Of a stretch of 64,000 bases of DNA, positions 47,370 to 57,600 are shown piece by piece. Source of the stretch: Variovorax boronicumulans (GTDB taxonomy: Bacteria; Pseudomonadota; Gammaproteobacteria; Burkholderiales; Burkholderiaceae_C); the NCBI RefSeq assembly GCF_029892485.1, contig NZ_JARXVG010000011.1:184400-248399 (forward strand). Direction: 5' to 3'. The first letter of the stretch is position 1. Every line of letters begins with the position of its first letter. Below the pieces are notes generated by a model. It ran no database searches. It worked only from the letters and a program-made list of their open reading frames with translations, and had not been told where the DNA came from. Position numbers and translations under genes: made by a program.

Positions 47370-47396
47370 TGACCACTTGCTCTGATTAAGCGGTCA
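47370..47396. promoter_or_regulatory. TGACC...GGTCA inverted repeat over the predicted start site
   Basis: TGACC (47370-47374) and GGTCA (47392-47396) are inverted halves with 17 bases between. The first also begins TGACCACTTGCTCT, which resembles the RutR box TGACCA-N2-TGGTCA in its left half and partly in its right. Overlap with the predicted start fits a repressor site, possibly for the RutR-like protein at 44349. Weak evidence. Confidence 0.35.
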
Positions 47397-47404
47397 AACA
47401 CACC

Positions 47405-47992
47405 ATGCGCGTGCTCGTCGTCTATTGCCATCCGGTCGAAACCAGCTTCCATGCGGCCCTGCACCAGGAAGTGCTGAAGAACCTGCGCGCGGCCGGCCAC
47501 GAGGTGGACGACTGCGACCTGTACGCCGAAGGGTTCGATCCGGTGCTGTCGCGCGAGGAGCGGCTGGGCTACCACGACGTGCCGGCCAACCAGTTGCCGC
47601 TCAAGCCCTACGTGGAGCGGCTGCAGTGGGCCGAGGGCATCGTGTTCTGTTTTCCGACCTGGTGCTTCGGGCTGCCGGCGATGCTCAAGGGCTACTTCGA
47701 CCGGCTCTTCATGCCGGGCGTGGCCTTCGACATCAGCGACCCGGCCAACGTGAAGCCGATGCTCACGCACATCAAGCGCATCAGCGCCGTCGTCACGTAC
47801 GGCCGTCCGCGCTGGGTGGCCATGTACATGGGCGACCCGCCGCGAAAGATCGTCACGCGCTACATGAAGCGGCTGACGGGCCACGGCGCCAAGGTGGACT
47901 ACCACGCCCACTACCACATGAACGTGGCAACCGAGCCCCAGCTCAAGCGCTTCATGGCGCGGGTCGGCCAGGCGATGGCGCGCTTCGCATGA
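47405..47992 (+). CDS. NAD(P)H-dependent flavodoxin-fold oxidoreductase
   Basis: A 195-aa protein of the NQO/KefF (flavodoxin_2) family. The phosphate-binding start is VVYCHPVETSFHAAL, followed by FCFPTWCFGLPAMLKGYFDR, the FMN-contact loop of this family. It should transfer electrons from NAD(P)H to quinones or flavin. First gene of the sigma-54 operon and coupled by four bases to the amidohydrolase, so it may reduce a pathway intermediate or supply reduced flavin. Confidence 0.9.
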   Translation: MRVLVVYCHPVETSFHAALHQEVLKNLRAAGHEVDDCDLYAEGFDPVLSREERLGYHDVPANQLPLKPYVERLQWAEGIVFCFPTWCFGLPAMLKGYFDRLFMPGVAFDISDPANVKPMLTHIKRISAVVTYGRPRWVAMYMGDPPRKIVTRYMKRLTGHGAKVDYHAHYHMNVATEPQLKRFMARVGQAMARFA

Positions 47993-49260
47993 ACGCGCCC
48001 ACCGTGCTCGACAACGCGCGCCTGCCGCGCTGGCTGCTGCCCTCCGACTGGCCGGAGCGCGACGGCGTGCCGGTGCTGGCGCGCATCGCGCTCGACGCGG
48101 GCCGCGTTCAATCGGTGCAGTCGGCCGACAAGGCCGAGCCCGTCCCCGAAAGCTGGGACCTCGCGGGCACCCTCGTGCTCCCCGGCTTCGTCGACGCCCA
48201 CACGCACCTCGACAAGGCGTTCACGCTCCCCCGCATGAAGCATGTGCAGCCGGGCCTGCTCGGCGCCATCGACGCGATGCTCGCCGACCGCGTGCACTGG
48301 AGCCCCGCCGATGTGCGCGAGCGCGCCGCGCGCGGCCTGCAGTGGGCCTGGGAATGCGGCACCACGCATGTGCGCACGCACGTCGACTGGTGGGAGCCCG
48401 ATGCGGTGCCGCTCGCCTGGCCGGTGCTGGCCGAGCTCGCAGAGGAATGGGCCGGCAAGGTGCGGCTGGAGCAGGTGAGCCTCATCAAGCTGCCGCTGTT
48501 CGAAGACGCGGCACAGGCGCTGCGCCTCGCGAAGCAGGTCAAGGCCACTGGGCCGCACGCGCTGCTCGGCGGCTTCGTGCATTCGACCAACTGGAGCGAG
48601 AACGCACTGCGCAACCTGCTGAATGCGGCGCAGGCCTGCGACCTCGACATCGACCTGCACGTCGATGAGGAACTCAACGCTTCGGCGGTCGGCCTCAAGA
48701 CCACCGCGCGCCTGCTGCGCGAGATCGGCTTCGAAGGCCGCGTGGTCTGCGGCCACATCTGCGCGCTCGCGGCGCAGCCTGAATCGCAGGCCTTCGCCAC
48801 GCTCGATGCGGTGGCGCGCGCACCGATCACCGTGGTCTCGCTGCCCGCGACCAACCTGCTGCTGCAGGACGCGGTGACGGGCCGCACGCCGCGCCTGCGC
48901 GGCATCACGCTCGTAAAGGAAATTCGCGAGCGCGGCATTCCGCTGCTGTTCGCGAGCGACAACGTGCAGGACCCGTTCTGCCGCCTCGGCAGCTTCGACC
49001 CGGTCGAAGCGCTGGGCACGGCCGCGCTCGTTGCGCAACTCGACGAACCGTTCGACAACTGGTCCCAGGCGCTGTGCCGCAGCGACTGGCTGCAGCGCGC
49101 GCCCGCCACGACGGCGCCCACGCTGGTCGGCGCGAAAGCCGACCTGGTGCTGTTCACGCAGGCCGACCGCCATGGCTGGCCCTCGCGCACCGCCACCCGC
49201 GTGGTGCTGCGCGACGGCCGCGTGACGCACGGCGATGCGACACCCTTCTCTCCCAAGTAA
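47989..49260 (+). CDS. cytosine-deaminase-like amidohydrolase
   Basis: A 423-aa amidohydrolase-superfamily enzyme. Metal and catalytic residues align with cytosine deaminase: H71 and H73 in DAHTHLDKA, H224 and E227 in LHVDEE, H256 in CGHICAL, and D324 in FASDNVQDPF. It probably deaminates or opens a cytosine-, isocytosine- or creatinine-like ring rather than cytosine itself, since no pyrimidine salvage genes adjoin. The start overlaps the previous stop by four bases. Cytoplasmic. Confidence 0.9.
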   Translation: MNAPTVLDNARLPRWLLPSDWPERDGVPVLARIALDAGRVQSVQSADKAEPVPESWDLAGTLVLPGFVDAHTHLDKAFTLPRMKHVQPGLLGAIDAMLADRVHWSPADVRERAARGLQWAWECGTTHVRTHVDWWEPDAVPLAWPVLAELAEEWAGKVRLEQVSLIKLPLFEDAAQALRLAKQVKATGPHALLGGFVHSTNWSENALRNLLNAAQACDLDIDLHVDEELNASAVGLKTTARLLREIGFEGRVVCGHICALAAQPESQAFATLDAVARAPITVVSLPATNLLLQDAVTGRTPRLRGITLVKEIRERGIPLLFASDNVQDPFCRLGSFDPVEALGTAALVAQLDEPFDNWSQALCRSDWLQRAPATTAPTLVGAKADLVLFTQADRHGWPSRTATRVVLRDGRVTHGDATPFSPK

Positions 49261-49279
49261 AGAACACGCAAGGACTCCC

Positions 49280-50143
49280 ATGCTCCACGGCTACATCCCG
49301 CCCCACCGCTTCCTGCCCTACCTGAGCTGGACCGAAATCGCCGCGCTGCCCGACCGCGAGAACACCGTCATCGTGCTGCCCTGCGGTGCCATCGAGCAGC
49401 ACGGGCCACACCTGCCGTGCTCAGTCGATAGCGTGATCGCCTCGGGCGTGATGGGCAAGGCGCTCGAGAAGCTGCCCGCCGAAGTGCGCGCCTTCGCGCT
49501 GCCCACCATCACCTACGGCAAGTCGGAAGAGCACCTGCACTTTCCGGGCACGATGACGCTGACCGGCACCACGCTGCTCTCGACCGTGACCGAGATCGGC
49601 GAATCGGTCTACCGCGCGGGTTTTCGCAAGCTGCTGTTCGCCAACGGCCACGGCGGCCAGCCGCAGGTGCTGGAGATGGCGGCGCGCGAACTGCGGCTGC
49701 GGCACGGCGACTACGTGGTGGTGCCGCACGGCGTGTCGCGCCTGCCGAATGCGTCGAGCAAGCAGATCAGCGACCAGGAAAAGCGCCTGTCGATGCACGC
49801 TGGCCATTCCGAGACCGCGCTGATGCTCGCGCTCGCGCCCGACACGGTGCACATGGAGCGTGCGGCGGCCAACTTTCCGCCGCCCTTCCCGATCAAGCTG
49901 CTGTCGGCCGATGGCCGCCCGGCCTGCGCATGGACCGCGCGCGACTTCGGCCCGAGCGGCGTGATCGGCGATCCGACCAGCGCCACGCGCGAACAGGGCA
50001 TCGAGATCCTGGAGACGCTCTCGGACAGCTGGGTGCAGGCGCTGACCGAGTTGCATGCGCTGCGCTGGGTGGTGCGCGAGGAGCCCACATGGGAGCGCGG
50101 CCATCAGCAAGGTTTCATCCAGCAAAGCTACGAGCCCGCCTGA
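49280..50143 (+). CDS. creatininase-family amidohydrolase
   Basis: A 287-aa creatinine-amidohydrolase-fold protein. Metal ligands by family pattern are E39 and H41 (GAIEQHGPHLP), D50 (SVDSV), H123 (NGHGG) and E177 (HAGHSETA). The family includes creatininase, a formamidopyrimidine deformylase and mycofactocin MftE, all acting on cyclic or linear amides. The start MLHGYIPP follows an AAGGACT site. Coupled in an operon with a deaminase-like enzyme, importer and FAD oxidase; likely opens a cyclic amide. Confidence 0.92.
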   Translation: MLHGYIPPHRFLPYLSWTEIAALPDRENTVIVLPCGAIEQHGPHLPCSVDSVIASGVMGKALEKLPAEVRAFALPTITYGKSEEHLHFPGTMTLTGTTLLSTVTEIGESVYRAGFRKLLFANGHGGQPQVLEMAARELRLRHGDYVVVPHGVSRLPNASSKQISDQEKRLSMHAGHSETALMLALAPDTVHMERAAANFPPPFPIKLLSADGRPACAWTARDFGPSGVIGDPTSATREQGIEILETLSDSWVQALTELHALRWVVREEPTWERGHQQGFIQQSYEPA

Positions 50144-50204
50144 GGCGCGCTCCTTGCATCGGCTTCATTCTTCTTTTTCATCCAGCCTTCGAGAGGTCCC
50201 CACC

Positions 50205-51191
50205 ATGCGTTCCTTCGCTCTTTCCCTGGCCGGCGCCGCCGCGCTGTCGCTCCTCACGGCCGTCGCACCCGCACAGGCCCAGGACAAGTTCACCTACATG
50301 ACCAACTGGTACGCGCAGGCCGAGCACGGCGGCTTCTACCAAGCGCTGGCGCAGGGCATCTACAAGAAGTACGGCCTGGACGTCACCATCAAGATGGGCG
50401 GCCCGCAGGTCAACATCACGCAAATGATGGCGGCCGGCCAGGCCGACTGCATCATGGGTTCGAGCGACATCCAGATGATGCAGGTGCGCGAAGGCGGCGT
50501 GCCGGTGGTCAACGTCGCGGCCTTCTTCCAGAAGGACCCGCAGGTGCTGATCGCGCACGACGACGTGAAGAAGTTCGAAGACCTGAAAGGCAAGACGCTC
50601 CTGATCGGCGCGCAGGCCAACCGCGGCTACTGGCCGTGGCTGAAGGCCAAGTTCGGCCTCGTCGACGAACAGACGCGCCCCTACACCTTCAACATCCAGC
50701 CCTTCGTGGCGGACAAGAACACCGCGCAGCAGGGCTACCTGACCTCCGAGCCCTACGCGATTCAAAAGGCCGGCGTGAAGAGCACGGTGCTGATGTTCAG
50801 CGACCACGGTTTCCCCGCCTACGCGACCACGGTGTCGTGCATGGAGAAGACGGTGAAGGACCGCAGCAAGCAGGTCGCCGCGTTCGTGAAGGCCTCGGCC
50901 GAGGGCTGGAAGAGCTACCTCGCCGACCCGGCGCCCGCCAACGCGCTCATCAAGAAGGACAACCCCAACATGACCGACGACCAGTTGGCCTACAGCGTGG
51001 CCAAGCTCAAGGAGATGGGCATGGTCACCGGCGGCGACGCGGCCAAGTTGGGCATCGGCGTGATGACGGATGCACGCTCGAAGGCGAGCTACGACTTTCT
51101 CGTGAGCGCGAAATTGCTAGATCCCGCGAAGGTCGAATTGGCGAAGACCTACACGACGGAATTCGTGAAAGACGCCAAGGTCCTGCCCTGA
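50205..51191 (+). CDS. ABC substrate-binding protein, NMT1/TauA type
   Basis: A 328-aa periplasmic protein with a Sec signal (1-26, ending AQAQ). The fold matches the NMT1/THI5-like and SsuA/TauA group that carries pyrimidine precursors, taurine, riboflavin-like and other small heterocycles (FTYMTNWYAQAEHGGFYQAL near the start is typical of the pyrimidine-precursor branch). GAGAGGT precedes the ATG. It should deliver the pathway substrate to the permease encoded two genes on. Confidence 0.92.
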   Translation: MRSFALSLAGAAALSLLTAVAPAQAQDKFTYMTNWYAQAEHGGFYQALAQGIYKKYGLDVTIKMGGPQVNITQMMAAGQADCIMGSSDIQMMQVREGGVPVVNVAAFFQKDPQVLIAHDDVKKFEDLKGKTLLIGAQANRGYWPWLKAKFGLVDEQTRPYTFNIQPFVADKNTAQQGYLTSEPYAIQKAGVKSTVLMFSDHGFPAYATTVSCMEKTVKDRSKQVAAFVKASAEGWKSYLADPAPANALIKKDNPNMTDDQLAYSVAKLKEMGMVTGGDAAKLGIGVMTDARSKASYDFLVSAKLLDPAKVELAKTYTTEFVKDAKVLP

Positions 51192-51204
51192 ACTTCCGCG
51201 CCCC

Positions 51205-52031
<827 letters not shown>

Positions 52032-52035
<4 letters not shown>

Positions 52036-52838
52036 AGCAGCGCACGCCCCTCTTGAACCAGCCGCGCGTGCAGCGCGTGCTGTACCCGGTGCTGATCGGC
52101 GTCGTGCTGGTCGCACTCTGGCAATGGATGGTGGTGGCGATGGAGCTGCCGCCTTACCTCGTGCCCTCGCCGTATCTGATGATGCAGACGCTGGTGACCG
52201 ACTGGGTGCCGCTGGGCAACGCGCTGCTGGTCACGCTCAAGATCACGGTGCTGTCATTCGCGCTGGCGACGGTGGCGGGCGTGCTGATCTCGTTCCTCTT
52301 CGTGCAGAGCAAGCGCATCGAGACTGCCCTCTTCCCGTATGCGGTGCTGCTGCAGGTGACGCCCATCGTGGCGGTGGCGCCGCTGATCATCATCTGGGTG
52401 AAGAACCCGGTGGCCGCGATGACGGTGTGCGCGGCGCTGGTGGCGCTGTTCCCGATCATCAGCAACACCACGCTGGGGTTGCGCAGCATCGACCCCGACC
52501 TGCAGAGCTACTTCAAGCTGAACCGCGCGACGCGCTGGCAGCAGCTGGTGCGGCTGCGCATTCCGAGCGCGCTGCCGTACTTCTTCGGGGGCCTGCGCAT
52601 CTCCAGCGGCCTGGCGCTGATCGGCGCGGTGGTGGCGGAGTTCGTTGCGGGCACCGGCGGCTCGGGCGCGGGGCTGGCGTACCAGATCCTGCAGGCGGGC
52701 TTCCAGCTGAACATTCCGCGCATGTTCGCGGCCCTGCTGCTGATCTCGCTGACCGGCGTGGCGCTCTTCGTGCTGATGGCCTGGCTCACCAAGGTGGCGC
52801 TGGGCTCGTGGCATGCGAGCGAACTTTCCCAAGACTGA
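52032..52838 (+). CDS. ABC transporter permease (TauC/SsuC type)
   Basis: A 268-aa inner-membrane protein with six predicted helices. The ATPase-contact loop lies in FKLNRATRWQQLVRLRIPSA and the AEFVAGTGGSGAGLAYQILQ element is family-typical. It forms the channel for the preceding ATPase and binding protein. Followed by the FAD oxidase gene after 23 bases. Confidence 0.93.
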
Positions 52839-52861
52839 CATTGCAGACATTCACGACGACC

Positions 52862-54226
52862 ATGAACGCTCCCGTTTCCGCCATCGAGCAATTGCTGCTC
52901 GAACTGCCCGACCTCGACTGGATCACCGACGAAGGGCGCGTCACGCGGCTCTCGCAGGATTTCTCGTGGTTCAGCCCCGTGCTGAACCGCCAGCTGAAAG
53001 ACAAACGCGCTGATGTGGTCGTGCGCCCGCGCAGCGAGGACGAGATCCGCGCCGTGGTGGGTGCGTGCGCGCGGCGCGGCGTGCCGATCGTCATCCGCGG
53101 CAGCGGCACCGGCAACTACGGCCAGACCACGCCGCTCGCGGGTGGCGTGGTGCTCGACATGACGGGCTACAACGCATGCCTCTGGGTGCAGCCCGGCGTG
53201 GCGCGCGCGCAGGCCGGCATCCGGCTCGGCGAACTGGAGAAGCAGACCAAGCCCACGGGGCAGGAGATGCGCTGCGTGCCGTCGACCTACCGCAGCGCGA
53301 CGCTCGGCGGCCTGTTCGGCGGCGGCTTCGGCGGCGTGGGCTCGATCAACTACGGGCCGCTGGGCGCGCCCGGGAATGTGCTCGGCATCCGCGCGATGAC
53401 CATCGAGGCGGAGCCGCAGGTGGTCGAGCTGCGTGGTGCCGAGGCGATGCGCATGCATCACCTGTGGGGCACCAACGGGCTCGTGCTGGAGCTGGAGATC
53501 GCATTGGCGCCCGCGCATCCGTGGCTCGAAACGCTGGTGACTTTCGACGACTTCGAGAACGCGTTGCACTTCGCCGACAAGCTCGCGAACGGGCCGGGCA
53601 TCGTGAAGCGCGAGATCGCTTTTTTTGCAGCGCCCATCTCCGATCACCTCGCGCAGCTCGCGGCGCATCTGCCCAAGGGATGCCACACGGTGCTGTCGCT
53701 GGTGGCGGAATCGTGCGAGCCGGCCCTGCTGCAACTGGTCGAGGCGCACGGCGGCACCGTGGGTTATCGCAAGACCGCGGCCGAAGTGCAGAAGAGCAAC
53801 CGCACGCTGATGGAATTCACCTGGAACCACACGACGCTGCATGCGCTGAAAGTGGACCCGACGCTCACCTACCTGCAGAGCGGGTTCATCCCCGGCAAGC
53901 ACGTCGAGCAGATCATCGAGATGGAAAAGCTGCTGGGCGGCGAGGTGATGATGCACATCGAGTTCATCCGCAATGTCGCCGGGCTCATGACCTGCAGCGG
54001 GCTTCAGCTGGTGCGCTTCAGCACCGAGGAGCGGTTGGCCGAGATCATCGACATCCACCGCGCGCACAACGTGCACATCAACAACCCGCACGTGAACATC
54101 GTGGAAGACGGCAAGGCCGGCGGAGCGCTGCCGCCCGAGGTCATCGCGGTGAAGAAACGCTTCGATCCGATGGGCCTGCTGAACCCGGGCAAGCTGCGCG
54201 ACTGGCCGGTGCAGCCGGCGGCCTGA
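52862..54226 (+). CDS. FAD-binding (VAO/PCMH-type) oxidase
   Basis: A 454-aa flavoprotein with an N-terminal FAD_binding_4 domain: RPRSEDEIRAVV at 55-66 and RGSGTGNYGQTTPLAGG at 79-95, the latter binding the FAD pyrophosphate, then TLGGLFGGGFGGVGS. The C-terminal part ends in KKRFDPMGLLNPGKL, as in GlcD-like oxidases. No signal peptide. It probably oxidises a hydroxy-acid or ring intermediate of the operon substrate. Last gene of the plus-strand operon; its stop is six bases from the convergent lnt stop. Confidence 0.9.
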   Translation: MNAPVSAIEQLLLELPDLDWITDEGRVTRLSQDFSWFSPVLNRQLKDKRADVVVRPRSEDEIRAVVGACARRGVPIVIRGSGTGNYGQTTPLAGGVVLDMTGYNACLWVQPGVARAQAGIRLGELEKQTKPTGQEMRCVPSTYRSATLGGLFGGGFGGVGSINYGPLGAPGNVLGIRAMTIEAEPQVVELRGAEAMRMHHLWGTNGLVLELEIALAPAHPWLETLVTFDDFENALHFADKLANGPGIVKREIAFFAAPISDHLAQLAAHLPKGCHTVLSLVAESCEPALLQLVEAHGGTVGYRKTAAEVQKSNRTLMEFTWNHTTLHALKVDPTLTYLQSGFIPGKHVEQIIEMEKLLGGEVMMHIEFIRNVAGLMTCSGLQLVRFSTEERLAEIIDIHRAHNVHINNPHVNIVEDGKAGGALPPEVIAVKKRFDPMGLLNPGKLRDWPVQPAA

Positions 54227-54232
54227 GCTCGC

Positions 54233-55804
54233 TCAGCGTCGGCGCCGGCTCATCGCGAAGGCGATGCCGACGATGGCGAGCATTGCGATCCACAGCGGCC
54301 ACAGGCCGAACGGCGCCACCCAGCGCGCATAAGGCGTGAGCCCGGTGCGGCCTTCGACCGTGGCTTCGAGCACGCCGCGCGTGAGGCGGGGCAACTGGTG
54401 CGTCACGCGGCCTTCGGCGTCGATGACGACGGTGGCGCCGGTGTTCGTGGCGCGCACCATCGGCCGCGCGAATTCGAGCGCGCGCATGCGCGAGATCGCC
54501 AGGTGCTCGTCGATGGCGACCGAGTCGCCGAACCACGCGATGTTGCTCACGTTCAGCATGACGGTGGGCGCGGTCGCCTCGTCGCGGAAGTTCGCACCGA
54601 TCTCGTCGCCGAACAAGTCTTCGTAGCAGATGTTCGGCGCGATGCGCTGGCCCTGCCAGACGAACGGCGCCTGCGCGAGGCCGCCGCGCTGGAAGTCGCC
54701 GAGCGGGATGTTCATCATCTGGATGAACCAGCGAAAGCCCGGCGGAATGAATTCGCCGAAGGGCACGAGGTGGTGCTTGCTGTACTGGTACGGCTCTGTG
54801 GCGCCGGGCTGGAAGCCGAGCACCGCATTGCTGTAGCCGCCGCGCCCGCCTAGCGGCAGGCCGACGATGGCCGCCTGCGTGCCGTTGCTGTAGCGCGCCT
54901 GGATCGCTTCGAGGTAACCGGCGGGCAACTGCTGGGGCAGCAGGGGCACGGCGGTTTCGGGCGTGACAACGAGCGAGGCCTTGGCATCGCGCAGTTGCTC
55001 GCCGTACCAGCGCAGGGCGGTTTCGATGCCGCCGCCGGGGATGAATTTCTCGTCCTGCGGGATGTTGCCTTGCAGCAGGGCGACCTGGAGGCTGCCGCTG
55101 CTGGCGCCGCGCAGCGACGGCGCGAGGTGCGGGAAGCCGAACACCAGCGCGATCAGCACCAGTCCCGACACGATCTCGGCGCGGCGCGCGACCGAGCCCA
55201 GCGCGATGAGCCCCATCACGAGCGCTGCAACGGCACCGATGCCGTAGACGCCGATCCACGGCGCCCACGCAGCGAGCGGACCCTCCACATGCGCATAGCC
55301 GCCCGCGCCCCAAGGGAAGCCGGTGAACCAGCTGCCGCGCACGAGTTCGGCGAGCGTCCAGAGCGCCGCGAAGACCAGCGCCCCCGTCACGCGCCCCTTC
55401 GGACCGCGCACCACGAACCATGCGGACGCCACGGCGTAATAGAGCCCCAGTGCCGCCGCCAGCGCGAGCACGGCAATGGCGGCCAGCGGTGCAGGCAGCC
55501 CGCCGTAGGTGTGCATCGAAATGAACAGCCACCAGAAGCTGCCGGTGAGCCAGGTGGTCGAGAAGAGCCAGGCGTGAAGCCCGGCGCGGCGCCAGCCGGC
55601 GCGCTCTGCGCGGAGGCTGTCGAGCAGCCACACCAGCGCGCCAATCGAGAGAAGCTGAAGCCACCACAGCGGCCTTCCGTCGAGTGGCCAGGCGATCGAC
55701 AGCGCCTGCGCCAGTCCGGCCAAGCCGAATCCGAGCAGCCGAAGCCAAGCCATCACTGGAGAAGCAGGCGAGATGCGCGCCGTCGCCGCTGCGGGCAGCG
55801 GCAT
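54233..55804 (-). CDS. lnt: apolipoprotein N-acyltransferase
   Basis: A 523-aa inner-membrane enzyme that adds the third acyl chain to lipoproteins. Six to eight N-terminal helices are followed by a periplasmic nitrilase domain with the triad E283 (VVTPETAVP), K343 (YSKHHLVPFGE) and C393 (NICYEDLF). A final helix and the basic SRRRR end are typical. The start shares one base with the corC stop (TGATG), the usual corC-lnt order in proteobacteria. Confidence 0.97.
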   Translation of the reverse strand: MPLPAAATARISPASPVMAWLRLLGFGLAGLAQALSIAWPLDGRPLWWLQLLSIGALVWLLDSLRAERAGWRRAGLHAWLFSTTWLTGSFWWLFISMHTYGGLPAPLAAIAVLALAAALGLYYAVASAWFVVRGPKGRVTGALVFAALWTLAELVRGSWFTGFPWGAGGYAHVEGPLAAWAPWIGVYGIGAVAALVMGLIALGSVARRAEIVSGLVLIALVFGFPHLAPSLRGASSGSLQVALLQGNIPQDEKFIPGGGIETALRWYGEQLRDAKASLVVTPETAVPLLPQQLPAGYLEAIQARYSNGTQAAIVGLPLGGRGGYSNAVLGFQPGATEPYQYSKHHLVPFGEFIPPGFRWFIQMMNIPLGDFQRGGLAQAPFVWQGQRIAPNICYEDLFGDEIGANFRDEATAPTVMLNVSNIAWFGDSVAIDEHLAISRMRALEFARPMVRATNTGATVVIDAEGRVTHQLPRLTRGVLEATVEGRTGLTPYARWVAPFGLWPLWIAMLAIVGIAFAMSRRRR

Positions 55805-56682
55805 CAGTCGGCCGCGTCGCCGCCGCGTGCCGGCGACACCTTGAACCAGCGCACCGCGCCGCCCTTGGTGTGCAGCACCACGAAGTCGAAGCCGCCCATC
55901 GCATGGTGCTCGCCGCGCTTGGGCACGTGGCCCATCTCGTGGGCGATCAGGCCGCCGATGGTGTCGAAGTCTTCGCTCAGCTGTTCTTCGTCGAAGGTGA
56001 TGCCGAAGGCTTCGGCCACGCGCTCGATGGGCGTGTCGCCCGAGACGCGGTAGGTGTGATCGGCCAGGCCGAAGATGTCGCCCTCGTCCTCGGCGATGTC
56101 GAACTCGTCCTCGATCTCGCCGACGATCTGCTCGAGCACGTCCTCGATGGTGATGAGGCCGGCCACGCGGCCGAACTCGTCGATCACGATGGCCAGGTGG
56201 TTGCGGTTGCCGCGGAACTCGCGCAAGAGGTCGTTCAGGCCCTTGCTCTCGGGCACGAAGGTGGCCGGGCGCAGCAATGCGCGGATGTTCAGGCCCGGCG
56301 CGCGCTGCAGCTTGAGCAGGTCTTTCGCGAGCAGGATGCCGATGATGTTTTCTTTTTCACCCTCGTACACCGGGAAGCGCGAGTGCGCGGTGTCGATGAT
56401 GAGGTGCAGGAGCGCGTCGAAGGGCGCGTCGATGTTCACCAGGTCCATGCGCGGCGCGGCGACCATCACGTCGCCGGCGGTCATGTCGGCCATGCGCAGC
56501 ACGCCTTCGAGCATCACGCGCGACTCGGCGCCGATCACCTCGTTGTCCTCGGCGTCTGCCAGGGTTTCGATCAGCTCGTCGCGCGAGTCGGGACCGGGGT
56601 GGATGAATTCGGCAAGCTTTTGGAGGAAGCCGCGCTTGTCTTCCCGTTCTACGGGTGCGCGTTCAGGGTGAGGTTCGGCCAC
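55804..56682 (-). CDS. corC: CorC/HlyC-type CBS-domain protein
   Basis: A 292-aa cytoplasmic protein with two CBS domains (about 70-190; VMVAAPRMDLVNID and FGRVAGLITIEDVLEQIVGE) and a C-terminal CorC_HlyC domain (about 205-285; RVSGDTPIERVAEAF). Linked to magnesium/cobalt efflux and membrane integrity in other species. Upstream partner of lnt. Confidence 0.95.
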   Translation of the reverse strand: MAEPHPERAPVEREDKRGFLQKLAEFIHPGPDSRDELIETLADAEDNEVIGAESRVMLEGVLRMADMTAGDVMVAAPRMDLVNIDAPFDALLHLIIDTAHSRFPVYEGEKENIIGILLAKDLLKLQRAPGLNIRALLRPATFVPESKGLNDLLREFRGNRNHLAIVIDEFGRVAGLITIEDVLEQIVGEIEDEFDIAEDEGDIFGLADHTYRVSGDTPIERVAEAFGITFDEEQLSEDFDTIGGLIAHEMGHVPKRGEHHAMGGFDFVVLHTKGGAVRWFKVSPARGGDAAD

Positions 56683-56761
56683 TGCGGGAGGGCGGAGTTG
56701 AGGAGGGGCAAGGATAACGGATTGCGTGTGACACGCTCTACCGCACGGCCTTCGGAGCGCC

Positions 56762-57490
56762 TCAGGGGGCGGATTTGCTCCGCGCGTCTCTCATGCCGCT
56801 GCGCACTTCCTGCAGGCTCGCGAGGAAGGTCCAGAACTGCTTGGCGCGGCTCTTCAGGGCGAAGTCGACGGCTGCGTAGTGTTCCAGCGAGATCTGGCTC
56901 ATGCGGCTGTCGAAAGTGGCGATGGGCAGCTGCAAATGCGCTTCGGCCTCCGCACCGCTGCGCACCACGGTCGCGCCAGCGTTGCGGGCGATCTTGAGCA
57001 TGGCGGCGTTTTCGCTCAGCGCATGGATGAAGAGCATGCCCACGCCCTCATTGCGGGCGACGACCACGGCACGCTCGAACAGGCGTGCGCCGTAGCCGCG
57101 GCCGCGGGCGTGCGCGGAGACCGAAACGCCGAATTCGGCGCAATCGCTGTGCTGGTCGCCGGGCGCGAAGGCCAGATGGGACATCGCAATCAGCTCGAGG
57201 CGGCGGTTGTAGATGCCGAACATCTCGTCGCGCTCGAAATCCAGGCTGTCGACATAGCGCTGGACCTGCTCGTCGGCTGCGGCGTAGCCGAAGCGCAAGT
57301 ACCGGTCGTGGGGGGTCAGCGCCAGCAGGTGCTGCGCGATGCGCTCCCGCTCGCGCGGCCCGATCGAGCGGATCGGCACCATGACGGGCTGGGGCGAAGA
57401 GACAGCGCGTGGCTGGGTCTCAACCATCGGCGCTTTCAGGAAAGAGCCGAGGCCTAGAGACGCTTTGAGGAGGGTCTTGGCGGTAAGCAT
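56762..57490 (-). CDS. GNAT-family N-acetyltransferase
   Basis: A 242-aa GNAT protein; the acetyl-CoA loop is in ARGRGYGARLFERA. The N-terminal 35 residues are non-conserved and an internal ATG (MVPIRSIG) could be the true start. The fold otherwise runs about 38-195. Substrate unknown. A perfect TAAGGG-TTTT-CCCTTA palindrome lies ten bases before the ATG at 57490. Confidence 0.8.
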   Translation of the reverse strand: MLTAKTLLKASLGLGSFLKAPMVETQPRAVSSPQPVMVPIRSIGPRERERIAQHLLALTPHDRYLRFGYAAADEQVQRYVDSLDFERDEMFGIYNRRLELIAMSHLAFAPGDQHSDCAEFGVSVSAHARGRGYGARLFERAVVVARNEGVGMLFIHALSENAAMLKIARNAGATVVRSGAEAEAHLQLPIATFDSRMSQISLEHYAAVDFALKSRAKQFWTFLASLQEVRSGMRDARSKSAP

Positions 57491-57500
57491 GGCTCGAATG

Positions 57501-57516
57501 TAAGGGTTTTCCCTTA
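57501..57516. promoter_or_regulatory. palindrome upstream of the GNAT gene
   Basis: TAAGGG-TTTT-CCCTTA, a perfect 6-bp dyad in an otherwise GC-rich gap, ten bases before the GNAT start. It could be an operator or a leader hairpin covering the ribosome-binding region (AAGGG is part of it). Confidence 0.35.
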
Positions 57517-57566
57517 ATCATCAAGCCGACAGGGACACTCCAGGACACATTCGTGACCCAGTTCCA

Positions 57567-57600
57567 GGGCGCGTGGCGCCCGAGCAACCACTCTGTGGTT
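57567..57600 (-). terminator. tandem hairpins after the Lrp/AsnC gene
   Basis: In the minus direction AACCAC-AGA-GTGGTT (57600-57586) overlaps the Lrp stop codon, and GGGCGC-CAC-GCGCCC (57581-57567) follows. Both are perfect 6-bp stems with 3-base loops. There is no U-tract, so termination may be Rho-assisted, or the structures may protect the 3' end. Confidence 0.4.
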
